DNA of 64,000 bases from Crotalaria pallida (lineage: Eukaryota; Streptophyta; Magnoliopsida; Fabales; Fabaceae), in assembly GCA_037953625.1 (NCBI GenBank), contig CM075653.1, forward strand, positions 4,402,001-4,466,000, read 5' to 3'. The position numbers and the translations under genes are program-made. A model generated the notes under the pieces. The model was given only the letters and a program-made list of their open reading frames with translations, searched no databases and was not told the origin of the DNA. Shown piece by piece: positions 24,477 to 39,642 of the stretch (its first letter is position 1; each line of letters starts with the position of its first letter).

Positions 24477-24912
24477 AATAATCCAGTCTTTAAAACGATT
24501 ATCAAATAATTCTTAAATCTTTTTTCATGATACAATGTACCACCTTAAAATTTTCAATTTGTTTTGTACAATAAAATTTTAAGAACGATTTGGTACCATT
24601 ACTTTTTTATGGACGACATTGTATGATGAACAAAATTTTCAAGGGGCCATTTTATGACTTTATTTTTATCAATGATCAAATAAATTAGATTAAACAAAAA
24701 AATTTAGGTACTAAATTGATTTATTGTACCTTTTTTATTATTATTTTAATGAATTACTACATAATACCCTTAATTGCCCTTTACTTTTACCTTTTAGCTG
24801 GGGGTGTATGATGCTCTATTGTTTACATGAGGGACATTAAGCACCTTTCACTTATTTCATGTTATTTTGGCTATATTTGGTTCTCCATCTCATATTCTCA
24901 AACGCACGTACG

Positions 24913-25578
24913 TAGGGGTGGGAATTAGCCAGACCGGCTTATGGAGGCGTATGACTTGGCTTACTTAAGACCTAGCTCGGCTCGACTCATTTAATAAAAA
25001 GGTCATGTTTAAGCTTTTTAAAAGCCTATATATCTAAATAAGCCGAACCCGAGCTTTATAAAAAGCCTATTAAGTTCATTGTGCTGACCTATTTAATTTT
25101 TTAAATATTAATATATTATACTTTATTAGTGATTTAAATTAAAAGTAAAAATTTAAATATTCTATATAATATTATAATTAAAAATAAAAATATAATTTAT
25201 TTCCCTCTTTATTAAACCTAATCCTAATATATAAAAACCAAATCCTAATAATTTCACTCCCTTACATCAACAAATCCTAATACTTTTATTGATATATAGT
25301 TTGAGTTTTGATATTATTTACCGTTCACTTGATTATATTTCTTTCACATAATTTGAGGTATGAAGCATTTCTATATTTGTACTTAAATGTAAGAATTTTA
25401 TTGAATAATAGACTTTTAAACGGGCTTATGGGTCAGGCCAAACTTTGAAATAGACCGAATTTAGATTTCAAATTTAGCCTATGACGAGCTCATAGCCAGG
25501 TTTAGGTCTTAAATTTGAAAAACAAGTCAAATATGTTTTTGTTAAAGCCTGATTCGACCTGACTCATTCACACCCCTG
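24913..25578. mobile_element. hAT-like element, unit 2 copy of 9747-10412
   Basis: Array copy. Confidence 0.6.
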
Positions 25579-25688
25579 CAGTTACGTATCGAGAGAAAGA
25601 GAGTGGTTGTTGAGTCGCGTGAGGATGAGATCGGGTTCTGGATGGTACTATTCTTATTGAATTTAGTATTTATGAACTGTTATATTTT

Positions 25689-25974
25689 GAGTGAAGGAAC
25701 ATTTTGGTCCCTCAAGTTTTTCGACATGGACACTTTAGTCTCTCAAGAAATTTAATTCATTTTTAGTCCCTCATGTTTTTCAAAAGTACCAATTTAGTCT
25801 CTCATGTTTTCTAAAAGTACCAATTTAGTCCCTCAACGAAGTGGCTAACGAAAATAGGACAGGGACTAAATTGATACTTTTGGAAAACTTTGGAGACTAA
25901 AAATGAATTAAATTTCTTGAGGGACTATAGTGTCCCTATCGAAAAACTTGAGGGATCAAAGTGTCCCTTCACTC
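25689..25974. mobile_element. Mutator-type MITE, unit 2 copy of 10523-10808
   Basis: Array copy with the same 9-bp duplication. Confidence 0.88.
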
Positions 25975-26109
25975 TTATATTTTTAATGGACAAGATAAAG
26001 GGAGCAGAAAGAAATGAGTCATTTTAGTAGTGGTGCATATTATATTACACAAGCACGCAGAGTTAATAAGACAATAAACTATAAAGTATAAATATAGATT
26101 GTTCATTTA

Positions 26110-26159
<50 letters not shown>

Positions 26160-26192
26160 TTGTTCGCCAAAAATAAAATAAATAAATATAGA

Positions 26193-27350
26193 CTAAAGAT
26201 CTCCAATAATCCTTCTTGCACATTTGATAGCATCATCCAGTATCTTTTTAGCATCATATTTGTATTCAAATCCTTTGTCACACAGTTTTGTTGAGGCCCA
26301 CTTGATTTTCCTCTTCAGCCCATCGACTATGTATCCGGAATATAATTATAAATAGCTTAATTCTTAAAGGAAGGAGACTTGAATTTGTGTATTCAATACA
26401 CTATGAAAATTGCCCGTGCGACGCACGGGTCTTAAATTTTGCTATCCTTTCCTTTTTTTTAAAGGGCTTTCCATTAGTTCAAACATTAAACATTAATTTT
26501 ATTTACATGTGATTGAATAAAATGAAATGATAAATTGAAAGGAAGGCTTTCATGATAAACATATTATAAAAAAAGAAATATTGAGAAGAAATATTGTGCT
26601 AAAGATCAACACAATATTGAAAAGAAATATTATTATACACACGTTTACAGTTATTTGAGCATTAAAAGAATAATCCAGAATTGGATAAAAATGCCAACAG
26701 CTTGCATGTTACAACTTACAACAACTTTTGTGAGGCAACTTGAAGCATTTTGATACCAAAAAAATAATAATAATAATAATTGAAATCATCAAGGTAATAT
26801 GTTTAATCAAAAATTTAAATGATAAATTGGAAAGAAGACTTTCATGATCAACATATTATAAAAAAAATAAATATTGAGAAGAAATATTGTGTTGAAGATC
26901 AACACAATATTGAAAAGAATTTAATTTACTTCTTCACATTCTTTGATCTTCTTTTGTGCACCATCAAGTCTTAAGTACATGTATTAAGAAATGTTTGAGC
27001 AAAATTCAAACACTTAAAAATACCAAAAAAAAATGAAAAAGCTTTCTAGCTACCAATTAAAAAAAAATAATACTAACTGTTCATCTGCTTAATGTTTATG
27101 ACAAATAAGGAAATAAAATATACTTAATAAAGAAATAATTTCAGTTGAAATGAAGGCTTTCCACCAATTTAAAAAATAAAAAATAAAAAAAATATTAACT
27201 GTTCATATGCTCAAACAACCAAGGTTTCCTTCTTTATACGTTTTTTTTTTGCAAGTGGCATTTTGATACCAAAAATAAAAAAAAATTTCCCATTGAAAGA
27301 CGAAAGGCCGGTAACAAATAAACTTTAAATAGAAAACAAAATGACCAAGC

Positions 27351-27391
<41 letters not shown>

Positions 27392-29476
27392 GATTGTAGA
27401 GGCCTAGAGGGGCAGGAAATGTACGATGGTGCACATAGTAGCTTTGATAAAATAAAAAATTTGCATAATAATCTGATGGACTACCTTGTAAGTTTGGTCA
27501 CCAAAGAAGTGAATTTCATTGAAATCATCAAGGTAATATGTTTAAACAAAAATTTAAATGATAAATTGAAAGGAAGGCTTTCATGATCAACATATTATAA
27601 AAAAAGAAATATTGAGAAGAAATATTGTGTTAAAGATCAACGCAATATTGAAAAGAATTTCACTTACTTCTTCACATTCTTTGATATTCTTTTGTGCACC
27701 ATCAAGTTTCAAGTCTCTGTATTAAGAAATGTTTGAGCAAAATTCAAACACTTAAAAATACCAAAAAAAAAAAAATGGAAAAAATACTAAATGAAAGGAA
27801 GGCTTTCTACCAATTAAAAAAAAAATTACTAACTGTTCATATGCTTAATGTAACCTTGTCACTTTTCAAGCTTTCCATTACTATCAATTGTAAGCGGTCA
27901 GAATAGCATTTGTTGCATCGCACATTGAAAGGAAATAATGAAAAATACTAACTGTTTCAATTGTAAGCAGTCATAAAATGAAAGGAAAATGAAAAGATTA
28001 AAAATATATGGACGGATGTGATTTACTTGCAATGGATGGTTAGGATTAGAATGAAATTTATGAGGGATATGAACGGATGTGATTTATTTGCAATGGATGA
28101 CTAGGATTAGAAACAAATTTGGAGGGAAAACCTATCATGGAGGGAAAGTAAAAAATACCCCTCAACTTCAACTATTTTAATATATGTCGATAACCACATT
28201 CAAATTATTGAACTTACGTATACTAGAAAGGTCAAAAACAAAGAAGCAAAACTAAACCAAAACAGCCACCAGGGGGTAAGAAATCCCATCTAAATACTTG
28301 AAATAACTAAGCTAGACTAACAAGTACCAACTAAGTTATTAGAAATTTTTCTAAAAATAAGCTTTTCTTTTTTTCCTGTTTACAATACAAAAAATTATTA
28401 AAAAAGCTCTTAATCTTTTTATAAGCAAATAAGCTCTTAATTAGTACTCCTTCCACTTTAAATATAAAATCTTTTTGAGAATTTTTTTGATCTTATTTGT
28501 AAGATCCTATTTTAATTTTCAATAATATTTAATTTTTTTTCCAGAAGCTAGCATCCCTATTAAGTCATCATTTTTTTTTAAATTCTAATAACAATTAAAA
28601 GAATAATTTTAAAAAAATATATTAGTAAACGTTTATATTTCTAATGCTACTAACAAAAATTACTTACTTTTTTGGTGGACGAAATAAATTTCTCCAAAAA
28701 CAAATTTACATTTAGTTTCAGAGGGAGTAATGTATATGAGTTAGGTATATCTGTGTTTTAATTAATGTGTTAGTTGCACTTTTGATTTCTCGATTTACTT
28801 GATTTGGCGAATCTAATAAATATGAAGGTGACTAAATTCAGTTAAGCATAGAGGTGACTAAATCTAGTGAATATAAAGGTGACCAAAACAAGTAATTTAA
28901 AGGACCAAAAGTGCAATTAAGCATTTTTATATGTTTTTCTTATAAAAAACTCTTAATTAATTTGGCATATGCCCCTACAAACATACAAAAGAAAAGATAA
29001 CAAGGATAAAAAGTCTCAAGAATATACAAGTAGATCAAGCCTGAAATCTTCTATAAAAAGAAAATGTTCCAAATAACAAACAGCTACTTACTCTTCCTTT
29101 ATATATTGAATTCAGGGTAATGTTGAGCATAATGAGCAGCAATCTCTTCTGATGAGATATAAGAACTTGCACACAAAAATCTTCCGCTGATTGAGGCATT
29201 TTCTATGCAGAAAATATGAGCTTCACATACATCATCAACGTGTACAATAGGAACCTTACCTAGCAATTCCTCCATAAATCTAAGTGATTTGTACCCAAAT
29301 GCATTTTCTGTGAGCTGTGAGATAAGAATTCCCACACTACCTGGTGTGAAAGATAGAAGGGTGTCCCCACCCACAAGCCCACAAGAGAGTGTTACCACCT
29401 CCAATCCCCCGCCATTTTCATTGTTACCATAGCTCAATATATATTTCTCTGTTGATGTCTTTGAATAAGTGTAGTC
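26193..29476 (-). pseudogene. DFR/ANR-like reductase remnant, unit 2
   Basis: Array copy at +15166: terminal exon 26193-26334, upstream exon 29092-29476. It carries the same TA insertion, GG acceptor and missing 5' exons. The next gene upstream on the same strand is truncated midasin copy 3, whose stop lies at 30892. Confidence 0.82.
28447..28727. mobile_element. Stowaway-like MITE, unit 2 copy of 13281-13561
   Basis: Array copy. Confidence 0.6.
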
Positions 29477-29904
29477 CTTAAAAAAAACAATCATAATAAA
29501 ATCAAAGATTTGAGTATATTAAATAAAAGGTATAAGGAATGAAACAAAATAAAAATGAATATCACTGATCTGTATATATATAAGTAAAGGAGATTACACA
29601 TTAATATACAATGTGGTAATAAAAACTAGATAAAAATGAAAAGTTATATACTTCCAAAATATTTTAACAAGAAGTTATCAATATATATGTGAAATTTAAA
29701 CTAAAAAGGAGTAAAGCGTCAATTTGGTCTCTGAGATTGGCATTGTCGGTCAAACTGGTCCTTGACATTAGATAGCATCAATTAAGTCCCCAACTTTCCA
29801 AAATTTGAGTGAATTTAATTTTTTTAACAACAATGTAATTTGTTGGTGATGAGGGACCAAAGTGACTTATACTTTGCGATATTATGGATCGAGTATAATT
29901 TTTT

Positions 29905-30158
29905 GAGTGAAGTGTCATTTTGGTTCCTCATATGTTTTTTAGATGGAACACGTTACTCCCTCAAAATGGAGAAATTCACTTAGTCCCTGAAAATTTTTTA
30001 TGGCACACTTAATTTCCCTCAATCCACTCCGCCAATTGCCTCAACTGCGGGCTTAAGTGTCCCATAAAAAATCTTTAGGGACTAAATGTGAATTTTCACA
30101 TTTTGAGGAACTAAAGAGACCCATATAAAAAACATGATGGACCAAAGATACTTTACTC
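29905..30158. mobile_element. Nested Mutator-type MITE, unit 2 copy of 14739-14992
   Basis: Array copy with the same 9-bp duplication. Confidence 0.85.
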
Positions 30159-30686
30159 TAATTTTTTTAACTTCAAGGACCAAGTTGGTGAGTAATGTCA
30201 ATTTATGGGACCTAATCACGTTTTATTTTATTTTGTAAATTATATTTTATGTATTAATAATGCATAAATATGTTAAACTAATGTTCAAATTTAACTCCAC
30301 AGTTATTTGTATTGAATATATTTGCTTTTCGTTTTACAAATATACTCAAAATACAATAATATAAATTTTATATAAAAAAATAAGGTGCAGTGACAATATT
30401 TAAATACTTTTTTTTATCATATTCATAATACTTATGTGCATATTCATATTCATAATACTTTTTTTATATATTATATAGAAGAATTATTTGTTCTATAAAT
30501 GAGTTATTTTATATTTTTAGAAAATATTCTTCATTAAATATGGGTTAAATAATGACAAAATATTTATTTTTCATCTACTATTCCAAACATCTTCTTTGAA
30601 GGTTCAATTATTATTATTAAGGATTTTCTTAATCTCAAAGTAGTTATTATTTCGTGAAAATAGTACATCTAATAAATAAAGGGTCT

Positions 30687-30850
30687 TGCTAACAAGTGCC
30701 CTTAGGGCACTTGTTAAGCTTTCTAGAAGTAGAAAAAACATCACAAGTCCCAAGTCTTTCTTCTCTCGTAAACTTAAAAAACTTCAACTTTCAATACTTA
30801 TAAACCATATTTAGCTTCTTAACAAGTGCCCTAAGGGGCACTTGTTAGCA
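30687..30850. mobile_element. Palindromic-TIR MITE, unit 2 copy of 15521-15684
   Basis: Array copy, 43 bp from the unit 2/3 junction. Confidence 0.75.
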
Positions 30851-30891
30851 TTTTCCATAAATAAGTTAAAAAGACTTATACTTTTATTTTT

Positions 30892-33800
30892 TCAAAAGAC
30901 CGCAAATACATCAATAGCCTGACATACAAGACAACAGCCACACATGAACTAACTCTACAAAATAGATGATAAGAATAGCAAGGGGAAGAAAAATAAACCA
31001 AAAAATCAGACCTCTTTATACACACAATAACATTGGTATTCTGATACGCTACCAGCAAAGCAAAAACCTAAACCTGCAATCCTTTTGCACCATTTAAGGA
31101 GATCCCTGCCATCAAGAACCAAAGTCACATCAATTAAAAAAAATTATAAAATAAGCACAGGCAGAATATAATCACTTTAATACCTTAACGAGAACCTGCT
31201 TGGACAATAGACAGAAGCAGAACTTCCTGGGATAAAACCCGCAATTTGAAGCATGGAAATAGAGTTAACCCTTTCAAAGGTTTCTGCCAAAAAAAATAGC
31301 TAATTTATAGCGAGATACTAAGGAATGGGATTGTATTCAATAAGTGTGAAACTACATGATAACTAAATATCATATCAATACCTATGAGTTTGCCAGCAAG
31401 AAGCTCCATATCGGGATACCTCACTTTGACTATCTCCTGTAAGTCTTTATTATCTGGTGGCTGTATCATCACTCTTCTCCAAAGGACGCTAAGTGAATCT
31501 TGACCTTCCAGTACAATAAAAGTCAGCATCTAGTTTATATTCAGAAAAAGAGAATAATAGATTTTTCTTTCAACAATAATATTTATAATGGAATTTTTAT
31601 ACATATAAAATATTTATTAGATATTTGACTGGGTTTAAAAAAAATATTAACGATTTTACACTATCATGTCAATGATTTCATTCAGATCTGGGGAACAATC
31701 TCAATAGATTATGGGAGGATTTGTGGTTGGGAGTCACTCTCTCTATTTCCTATTATCACATTGATCATATATCCTCTTTGCATCACTAAAACACGTAGTT
31801 TTCTCTCAAATTCATCCATTTCATGGAGTTTTCACATTTTTTTTTTGTAACATTATAAGGATTTAAGTATTTCTCCAAATTCTTTCATTTCATGGAATTT
31901 TTACTGTTTTTTGTTAACCTTCTCTCATGTATCAGATCAATACATGAAAGAGCTATTCACATGATATTTTATTATGCATATTGATCTGTATACTATTAAC
32001 ATATAAATTATAACTAAAACAAAATCACAAAAAAAAAATAAAAAATAAATAGAAAATTGAAAGGGTAATGGTTTTACCTGCACACTCAGATGTGTCAAAC
32101 TTGGAAACAGCAATAGTTGAAAAAATTCTAAAACTTTCCGACACCCTTATAACCTGAAAAATATGTAATTCTTCAACAATTAATGAACAGTACAGAGGAA
32201 TAGACAGGCAAATAGACATAAAATCGATTCATCTAGCACTAAGTTAGGTGTGCATCAGTGCATAACTTTCCCAAAGAAAATGTATATCATATGATCTCTG
32301 ATTAACGGGAACATAGAAGAAACCAAAGGATTCAGCTATTGAGAGTTTCAGACCTATCAACCCTACTCAATGTTTACTTTTTCTTCTTTCTTCCAAAGAA
32401 AAGAAGAAATACAACAGCTCATGAACAAATTGTGTTGTGTTATGAAGCAGTTTGATGCATTTGAACAAGACTACAGGATATAATTTTTAACAGAGATTGC
32501 CACCTCTGACTTTTTTGGTGGAAATTGCTAATATGCATGAAAATGCAGGCCCACTCAAACAATGTACTTTTAGATTCAGTCTTGTTATTGTGCTAAAGCC
32601 TTTTACAATGTATCACGAGAAACAACTCCAAATTGAACAACAAATGCCAAGGTTTGATACACCCTATAAGCAAATTATTTCATGAATATTGCCACCACGT
32701 AAAGTTAAAATAAACAGCTACAAATTTCCAAATAATAGCTGCACATTAAACATCAGAAGAATGATCAATGTTAAGTATGCGTATCGGCAAATTGTCATTT
32801 GTATTAAGTCTATTTACTACCAGCATCAGCAATATTTATAAGATCTCATACTACTACATATACGGCAAATACCTAAATTTCAAAATATGAAGTTTTACAT
32901 CAAGTTTGATCAAGGCCACAAAACCTAATATCAATAATATATATATACACACACACAAAATGTGCCTCCAAGCATGTGGCTTTTTTTCCAAAAAACTATT
33001 CGGCTAGACATCTACCTGGTTGCTTCATGCTCAAAGGATTTCCTTTCTAAAACTTCTTTATTTTCCATCATCACAAAAAGAACATGTTCTAAGATATGAT
33101 TGGATACCATAGATTGCATCAACCATACTTAAGTTTCCCTAGAAAATTGTTGGTGTACTTTACCATGGTTGCTAATTCCATTTATAGATAAGGGCTTCAA
33201 AATAACCAGATTGAACATGACTATTTATTAATTGAATTAACCAGAAATTTTTAACAAGTATACAAGTATATTAACATTTAGCCAGGTAACTGACCTTAAG
33301 TTTGCTTAATGTGATATTTATACTACTTGTGTGAATAGAGTGCATATTGGAATCTATCCCACAAGAAGCATAAAAAATTAAGAAAACTTAGCGAAAACTT
33401 TTTGTTACTTGTTCATCACAAAGAAAATACTTTCTTATTGAATAATCTGCTTGGTGCACGCAAGTTACCCTTTCACCTTGGAGCAGTATCTCAATACATT
33501 GTAAAGTTTTGAGTAATACATAGGCTACAATTTTATCAGTCTGTCGTTTATGCAATCCTTTATTATATTTGGTTGGAGAGACATGCTTGTATTTCAAGCT
33601 GGCTACACACCCATCTATTTTTTATGGGATATAATTGTAATTAACACTTCACTTTGCAGCTCTATTCATAACATATGGTTGTTTCAAGGGAGTTTCTTCA
33701 CTAATATCTAAAGAAATTGGACTGCTTTGTTGCATTTTAGTTTTGTCATATCTAACCTAATTTCGATTTTCTATTTGAGTGTATTCATCATCCTCCTAGG

Positions 33801-36800
33801 GTATTTAACATCCCTTCTTTCGTTCTACTCGTATCCTTTTTTATCTAAAAAATGGACTGCAATTTCACAAGATAATCAGCTCTCTCTTAAAAATCATTAA
33901 TCAAATGCACCACTATCCAACAATATAAATAGAACATTTTTGCATGGACAATACCCATAAACATAAATAGTTACCACATAGTACAACGGAAACAAATAAC
34001 CTAAACATCCAACACTTTGGCAAAACTTTGAAAAAGATGGTCATTCTTTGAGGAACATGTCAAATTGTAAAAGAGATACACATCTAATACGTCCATCTAC
34101 TAGAGTAGCAAAAGCAATATAATCTGAACTCTATGGTAACCAACACACTTCTAACACAAGCAGCAAATGAATCAATTACAGTTCAAGAAAAGAAGCAAAG
34201 TGGTGAGGAAGAAATCACCTCCCCGTGTCCAGTTTCAAAAGAACCAGACCCTTCCAATAAAGATATTAAAATGGAGTGTACATCCGATGGTGCCTTATTG
34301 ATATCCTCAAAAACAATCCAAAAACCATTCTGCACAGCCTGTGATAAAGGCAGTACACAAAAATGAAATAAGAAGCTTTCTTGCAAAGTTGTATAGACAC
34401 AGATATCAAAACATCTTTATGTACATGTTGATTTGATATTATAGCAACAATTAAAATAAAACCTGGGTAAGTGAACCAGGCTGCCATCTAAACTCCCCGG
34501 GCCTATCTGTACAGACATAACTTCCAACTAATGTTCTACCATCAATTTGATCGTCCATTTGGATAGATAGAACTGCAAAAGAAAATAGAGCATAAACAAT
34601 TATTAATGTAAAAAATTCATAAAGAAGAAATTTATTGCAATGAAGCATGTACCAACCCAAAAACCAAAAAAAATAAAAACATTGAAAGCATACCTTGGTT
34701 TCCACTATCCTGAGCCAGCTTCGCAATGAGAGCAGATTTTCCAGAACCAGAGGGACCATACAAAAGAACGGGCCACTTCTGACTCACTGCCAATAGAACT
34801 CTCTCATAACTTTTCTTCAATGTTGATGTCAATATGAATGTATTACTTACTGATATGTCATCCCTAAAATTACAGAAGATATAAAAACTTCATTAAGTAG
34901 TGATCCAAATGGTATATGGAGTATCAGTAAGAGTGTTAAGTTAACCAAAGGAAAGATAAAAAGTAGTATTTAAGAAAGTTCAGGCTCTATAGGTGCAAGT
35001 AAATGAATTGTATTGAAGTTAAAATGTAAATAAAATTATAATAGCAGAAAAATAAACGTCACCTTGTGGTAAGCCTTTGGCTCCTAACAGGTGGCTGCAA
35101 GTCATGAAGCTCTGATGAGCTAACAGACTGATAATTAAATCCAAAGGATTTTAAACAGTTCTCTTGACTGAAATCCATGCTTCTATGTGGAGAACCAGCC
35201 ACATGGTCTGCCTCTGCTATTGGTTCAACAAACCAACTAGTTTTCTCTAGTGACGTATCCCGACAAAACTCTTCCCACCTGAATATGACAAGTTGAAGAT
35301 TGTAGCTAAACATTGTACCACATCTTAAGTACAACAAGCAGCTGAAAAGATGTAAACAATATAATACTGACCTCCATAGACATTCAAATGCTTCCTCAGC
35401 ACCAATGATATTCATCAAGCTTTCCGTGGCTCCGTAACCTAATTTGAGCACAACTCTTAATATCTGCACTCCACACCATAACAAGTCTGGCTTCCTGTGT
35501 GGCTCTTTTACGAGATCCAGAAAACAAGACCAGTCCCAAAGCTTTGAGAAAATTTCAGGTTCGATTAGAAGGAGTCGGTATGATATGCGGGCAACATCCA
35601 GTTCATGGATCTCCTCAACCTGTAAAAAGAAAATGACAGACAACACTTGGTAATGCCCACCAGTCTTAAAATTATTTCCCAAAAAAAAATCATTACAACA
35701 GTTGTACACTGACCAAGGTAACTTGTTTCAATGAAAATCTTTGAAATGGAGCGGGAGCATAATCAAAATAGCTTAGTACCGAACTGCACCAAACAGCAAA
35801 TACAATCACAATGTATATAAAAAAAACTACAAAAGGTCAGCTCTCCATGAATTCATCCATCACCAACCTCAAGAGAAAAGGACACATGTCAAGAGCATGA
35901 GAGAAGGCACAACAAGCAAGCTCATGAAGATCGAGTCCCCTTCCCCGTTGAGTATAGAACTCTATGGCATTCACAACTTGATCATCCATTGAAATAGAGG
36001 TAGCAGCATAAGTATTGGACCTCAAATTCGGTACAAGACGAAGTAAAGCAACAGCCTTATCTACAAAAATTCGAGCCACTGGACGGAAACATCCGATCAA
36101 TGGAATTGTATAAGAGGGGTTCAGAAACACCCCTATTAACTCATTGACTACTTCATCTTCTGTAACCAAGCTTCCCTGCAATGCAAACAAGTAAATGTAA
36201 ATCAATCAATGCTAATTTAAATAATCCATTCTATTTTATAATTACTTGAACAAATTGCTACTTGAACTCTCAGAAACTAACTGAGATTGAAGATTGAAGG
36301 TTGATAGGCTTCGACTATCTATAGGAATTACAAGGGATTTGAAGAATTGAAGATACATGCTTGATTGCAAGTTACTCCCTCTAGTCCTTATTATAAAGCA
36401 CCATTTTGAAGGACTTCCATGATCTTCTTATACGGCATTTTACATTCCCTATAAAGCATTCCATTTTTTCCTCTTATTTGCCCTTATTAAAAGGCTTTGA
36501 CTATCTATACTTTTTTTATTGTTCGGATTGTTCATTAATGCCGTGAACTTTCCAAAGAGATTTGAGAGGGTAAAATTGCAATGGTAGATAAGAAAATTAA
36601 CTACTCTCACTGCTGATTAAAAATGACTGACAATAAGCACCAAAGGTAGTAACTTACTTACAAGTAATAGGCTAACTAACAAACTAACCGCAAAAACGCA
36701 TGAGCGGTGGGACTACGGTTATGTCAATTGATCAGTAGCAGTTATTCAGTTAGCATAGCAATTACAAATATACCCCTCCGAAAGCAGTGCCTTGTTGGCT

Positions 36801-37176
36801 AGTGAATCGAATTGAGGGAAATACAGAAGCATATGTAATGTAGTTTAAGCTTTTTATATATATATAGTTATTTTACAAACTCAATACACATAATTATACT
36901 GTGTTACAAACTATGCTCTTGTTGTTCACTATAATCAAAATATCTGAAATTCTGAAATCAATCATTTAATCATTTCTTAAACCGCCAACTAGCGTTATGG
37001 CAGTTGGGAAGTGTAACAGTTAATCAGTTAACATAGCTAAATTACAAATATAACCCCTATGAAAGGTGTACCTTGTTAGCTAGCGAATCGAATTGAGGGA
37101 AAGAACGAAGCTTTGGGCAAGAATGAAGGAACCTCGTAAGCGAAGAATGAAGGCTGAAACTGCCGTCAATCGCCAT
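30892..37176 (-). pseudogene. MDN1: Midasin 5' gene fragment, copy 3
   Basis: Same structure as the fragment at 15726-22010, shifted by +15166: ATG at 37176, exon 13 at 31012-31040, truncated exon 14 starting at 30918 and ending at TGA 30892-30894. All exon boundaries and the 577-codon frame are retained by eye; I noticed no coding difference from copy 2. It was generated by the same breakpoint inside exon 14. Confidence 0.9.
36375..36649. mobile_element. Stowaway-like MITE, unit 3 copy of 6043-6317
   Basis: Array copy; in intron 1 of midasin fragment 3. Confidence 0.65.
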
Positions 37177-37363
37177 GTCTCTCTCTCTCTGAAACAAACT
37201 CAAATGAAGGTATTATAATAATAACAATAATAATAAATAAAAATGAAAAAGGACTGTGAGAAAAAGAAGAGAGATTGAAGAGATGGAGGCGTTGAAAGAG
37301 AAGAGGAAGAGGAAGATGGAGAGAACGCTGTGTAACTCCGCAAAACAAATGCCGAGTGAGAGA

Positions 37364-37376
37364 GGGTTTAGGGTTT
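37364..37376 (-). promoter_or_regulatory. Telo-box, midasin copy 3
   Basis: Identical to the element at 7032-7044, 188 bp upstream of the ATG at 37176. Confidence 0.55.
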
Positions 37377-37460
37377 AAGCTACTTCTAATTTATGGATTT
37401 TTTTTTTTAAGCAAAGGTGAAAGGTCAGTTATAAATCTACTTCCTCAAAATTTATAAATA

Positions 37461-37661
37461 CTTCCTCCGTTTTTAATTATAACGCTATTTTGAAATTTTT
37501 TCGTTTCATATTTCAATACAATTTTATTTATATTTTCTCACAAAAACGTAGACCACAATGATTAGATGTAAGGGTAATTTTGGAAAAAATCACAAGAGAA
37601 TCTTATATTTAGGACCAGACTTTTTTACCCAAGAGAACCTTATAATTAGGGACGGAGGGAG
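37461..37661. mobile_element. Stowaway-like MITE, unit 3 copy of 7129-7329
   Basis: Array copy. Carries one A-to-G substitution (GGACCAGAC) not seen in the other units. Confidence 0.75.
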
Positions 37662-37756
37662 TATTATATAATATATTTAGTCTTTCAATGTTTTTGATTA
37701 TTAATTTGATTCTTAAGATTTTCTGACATACCTACTTGATCCCTCTTATTTTAATA

Positions 37757-38051
37757 CTCCCTCCGGTCCTATATATAGGACATATTTTAGAAGCAATCTT
37801 TGGTCCTATATATAAGACATTTTGTATTTTCTATGCATCATTTATTGCTTTTTCTCTTTTTTGCCCTTATTAAATGCTTTGACTATTTATGTGTTTTTTG
37901 TTGTTCATTAATGAGTGTGAATTTTTCAAGACAAGTTGCGAGGGTAAAATTGTAATGTTACAATATATTCTCATAGAATTCATAAAACTAACTACTTTTC
38001 TTGGTCCGAGGAATATGGTTAAGTATATCCTATATATAGGACCGGAGGGAG
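37757..38051. mobile_element. Stowaway MITE, unit 3 copy of 7425-7719
   Basis: Array copy with the same perfect TIR and TA flanks. Confidence 0.88.
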
Positions 38052-39015
38052 TAACTAGGAAAACTGCTCGTGCGATGCACAGGTCTTAAATTTTGCTATC
38101 TTTTATTTTTTTGAAGGGTTTTCCATTTGTTAAAACATTAAACATTAATTTTATTTACATGTGAATTTTTTTAGCGGACAATAAATCTATCATTTTTTGG
38201 AATTATATTTTATATGGTATTTTTTTTTAATTATTACAAATTTACATTGAAATTTATTTTTTTATGATCAGACAAATTTATGTAATCAAATCGGAATACA
38301 ATACTTATAATTAGATAAAATGCGATAAAGATTTTGAAAAATATTTATAATATGTGAAATAATCATGTATACTATAAAAATAGTTATGAATAACTGTTAT
38401 TATTTTTTTTCGTGTTTTTTTGGTGGGACAATTATATAATATAAAATTGGTATAATATATAATACACAAACTTCTATCTATATATTAAGCAAAATGTAAA
38501 CATTTAAATATGTCTTTTGTCACATACTTATCATTATCAAGGAAAAACCATAGTTATTTGACACATGTTGAAGTGAAAAAATACATTTACTAGATAAATA
38601 TCTTTAAAATTTACTTTTTTTTAAATTAGCTTCGTGGAATAATTTTACTTTTTTTTTCCGAAACCAAGTGGTATCTGAGTTTCGTATTTTTTGTGGTTCA
38701 ACTAATCCACCTCAGATCCGCGAACTGTGCGAGTCTTTGACTCAACGATATGGATTCTCCCCATGAATGTTACCTCGCTGGGACAATGTTACTATCTTTT
38801 TGGAATAAAGAGAGTAATTTGTCCTAATTTTTTTAGAATATAAATATTTAATAACATTAAAATGACTTAAATAACAAACAATCTTATGTTACCGGAAAAA
38901 AAATATATCACATGTTTGTTTTACTTTTTTTATTATTGTTGAGATCATGTTTAGGTATTAAACTCTTTTAAGTGTACTAAGTTGATCAATATAAGTACTA
39001 AAATATCCCAATTTG

Positions 39016-39211
39016 ATCAACATGAGGTTGGTCAAGTGGTAGCTCACTTGATCCCTTAACCAACTGGTCTCGAGTTTGAGCCTTGGGTATGGAGCAACAC
39101 CCGCTGAAGACCCTTACCGCTTAATGCGAGCTCAATTGGGTCGAACCGAATGTGTCGGATTCTGGATAAATCAAATCCGGGTACCGGTTGGTGAACACAA
39201 AAAAATAAAAA
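39016..39211 (+). mobile_element. tRNA-derived SINE, unit 3 copy of 8684-8879
   Basis: Array copy, with the same A/B boxes and flanking duplication. Confidence 0.7.
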
Positions 39212-39454
39212 ATCTCAATTTGGCCATAAAAAATTTTATGTGTGGTACAAAATAGATTTTTATTGCAACAGATTTTAGGAGATTTTAGTCCTATAAAGCT
39301 ATATATAACCCACATTTAAAATTTGAAAGGCCAAATTTTAATATTATTATTTTTTATTGAGAAAAAAAAAGTGGTCCCAGAAAATTTATGCTTTACCAAA
39401 AGTGGTCCATGAAGATAATAAAATAATCCTGAAAAAAATTGAATAATCCAGTCT

Positions 39455-39642
39455 TTTTTTTTTGGTTGCCCACCCGGTTCCCTAAGTACTACCTAGGTAC
39501 ATCCGGATCCAACCCGGGTCGCGTGCCTGGCTATGGCAGGTGAGTCTCCCAACATGAATTTTCTGCATTCACAAGGACTCGAACTCGAGACCTTGCTTAA
39601 GCGAGACCGAGCCGCTTACCACTCGTCCCAACCCATGTTGGT
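39455..39642 (-). mobile_element. tRNA-derived SINE, unit 3 copy of 9123-9310
   Basis: Array copy with the same 13-bp target duplication. Confidence 0.85.

Larger units (their letters stand above)
15728..30893. repeat. Array unit 2 (A2+B2)
   Basis: Second copy. Its left boundary joins the end of B1 (a T-rich stretch ending ...TTTTTTC) to the interior of midasin exon 14 (AAAAGACC...). Features of unit 1 recur at +15167 below position ~1697 and +15166 above it. Confidence 0.95.
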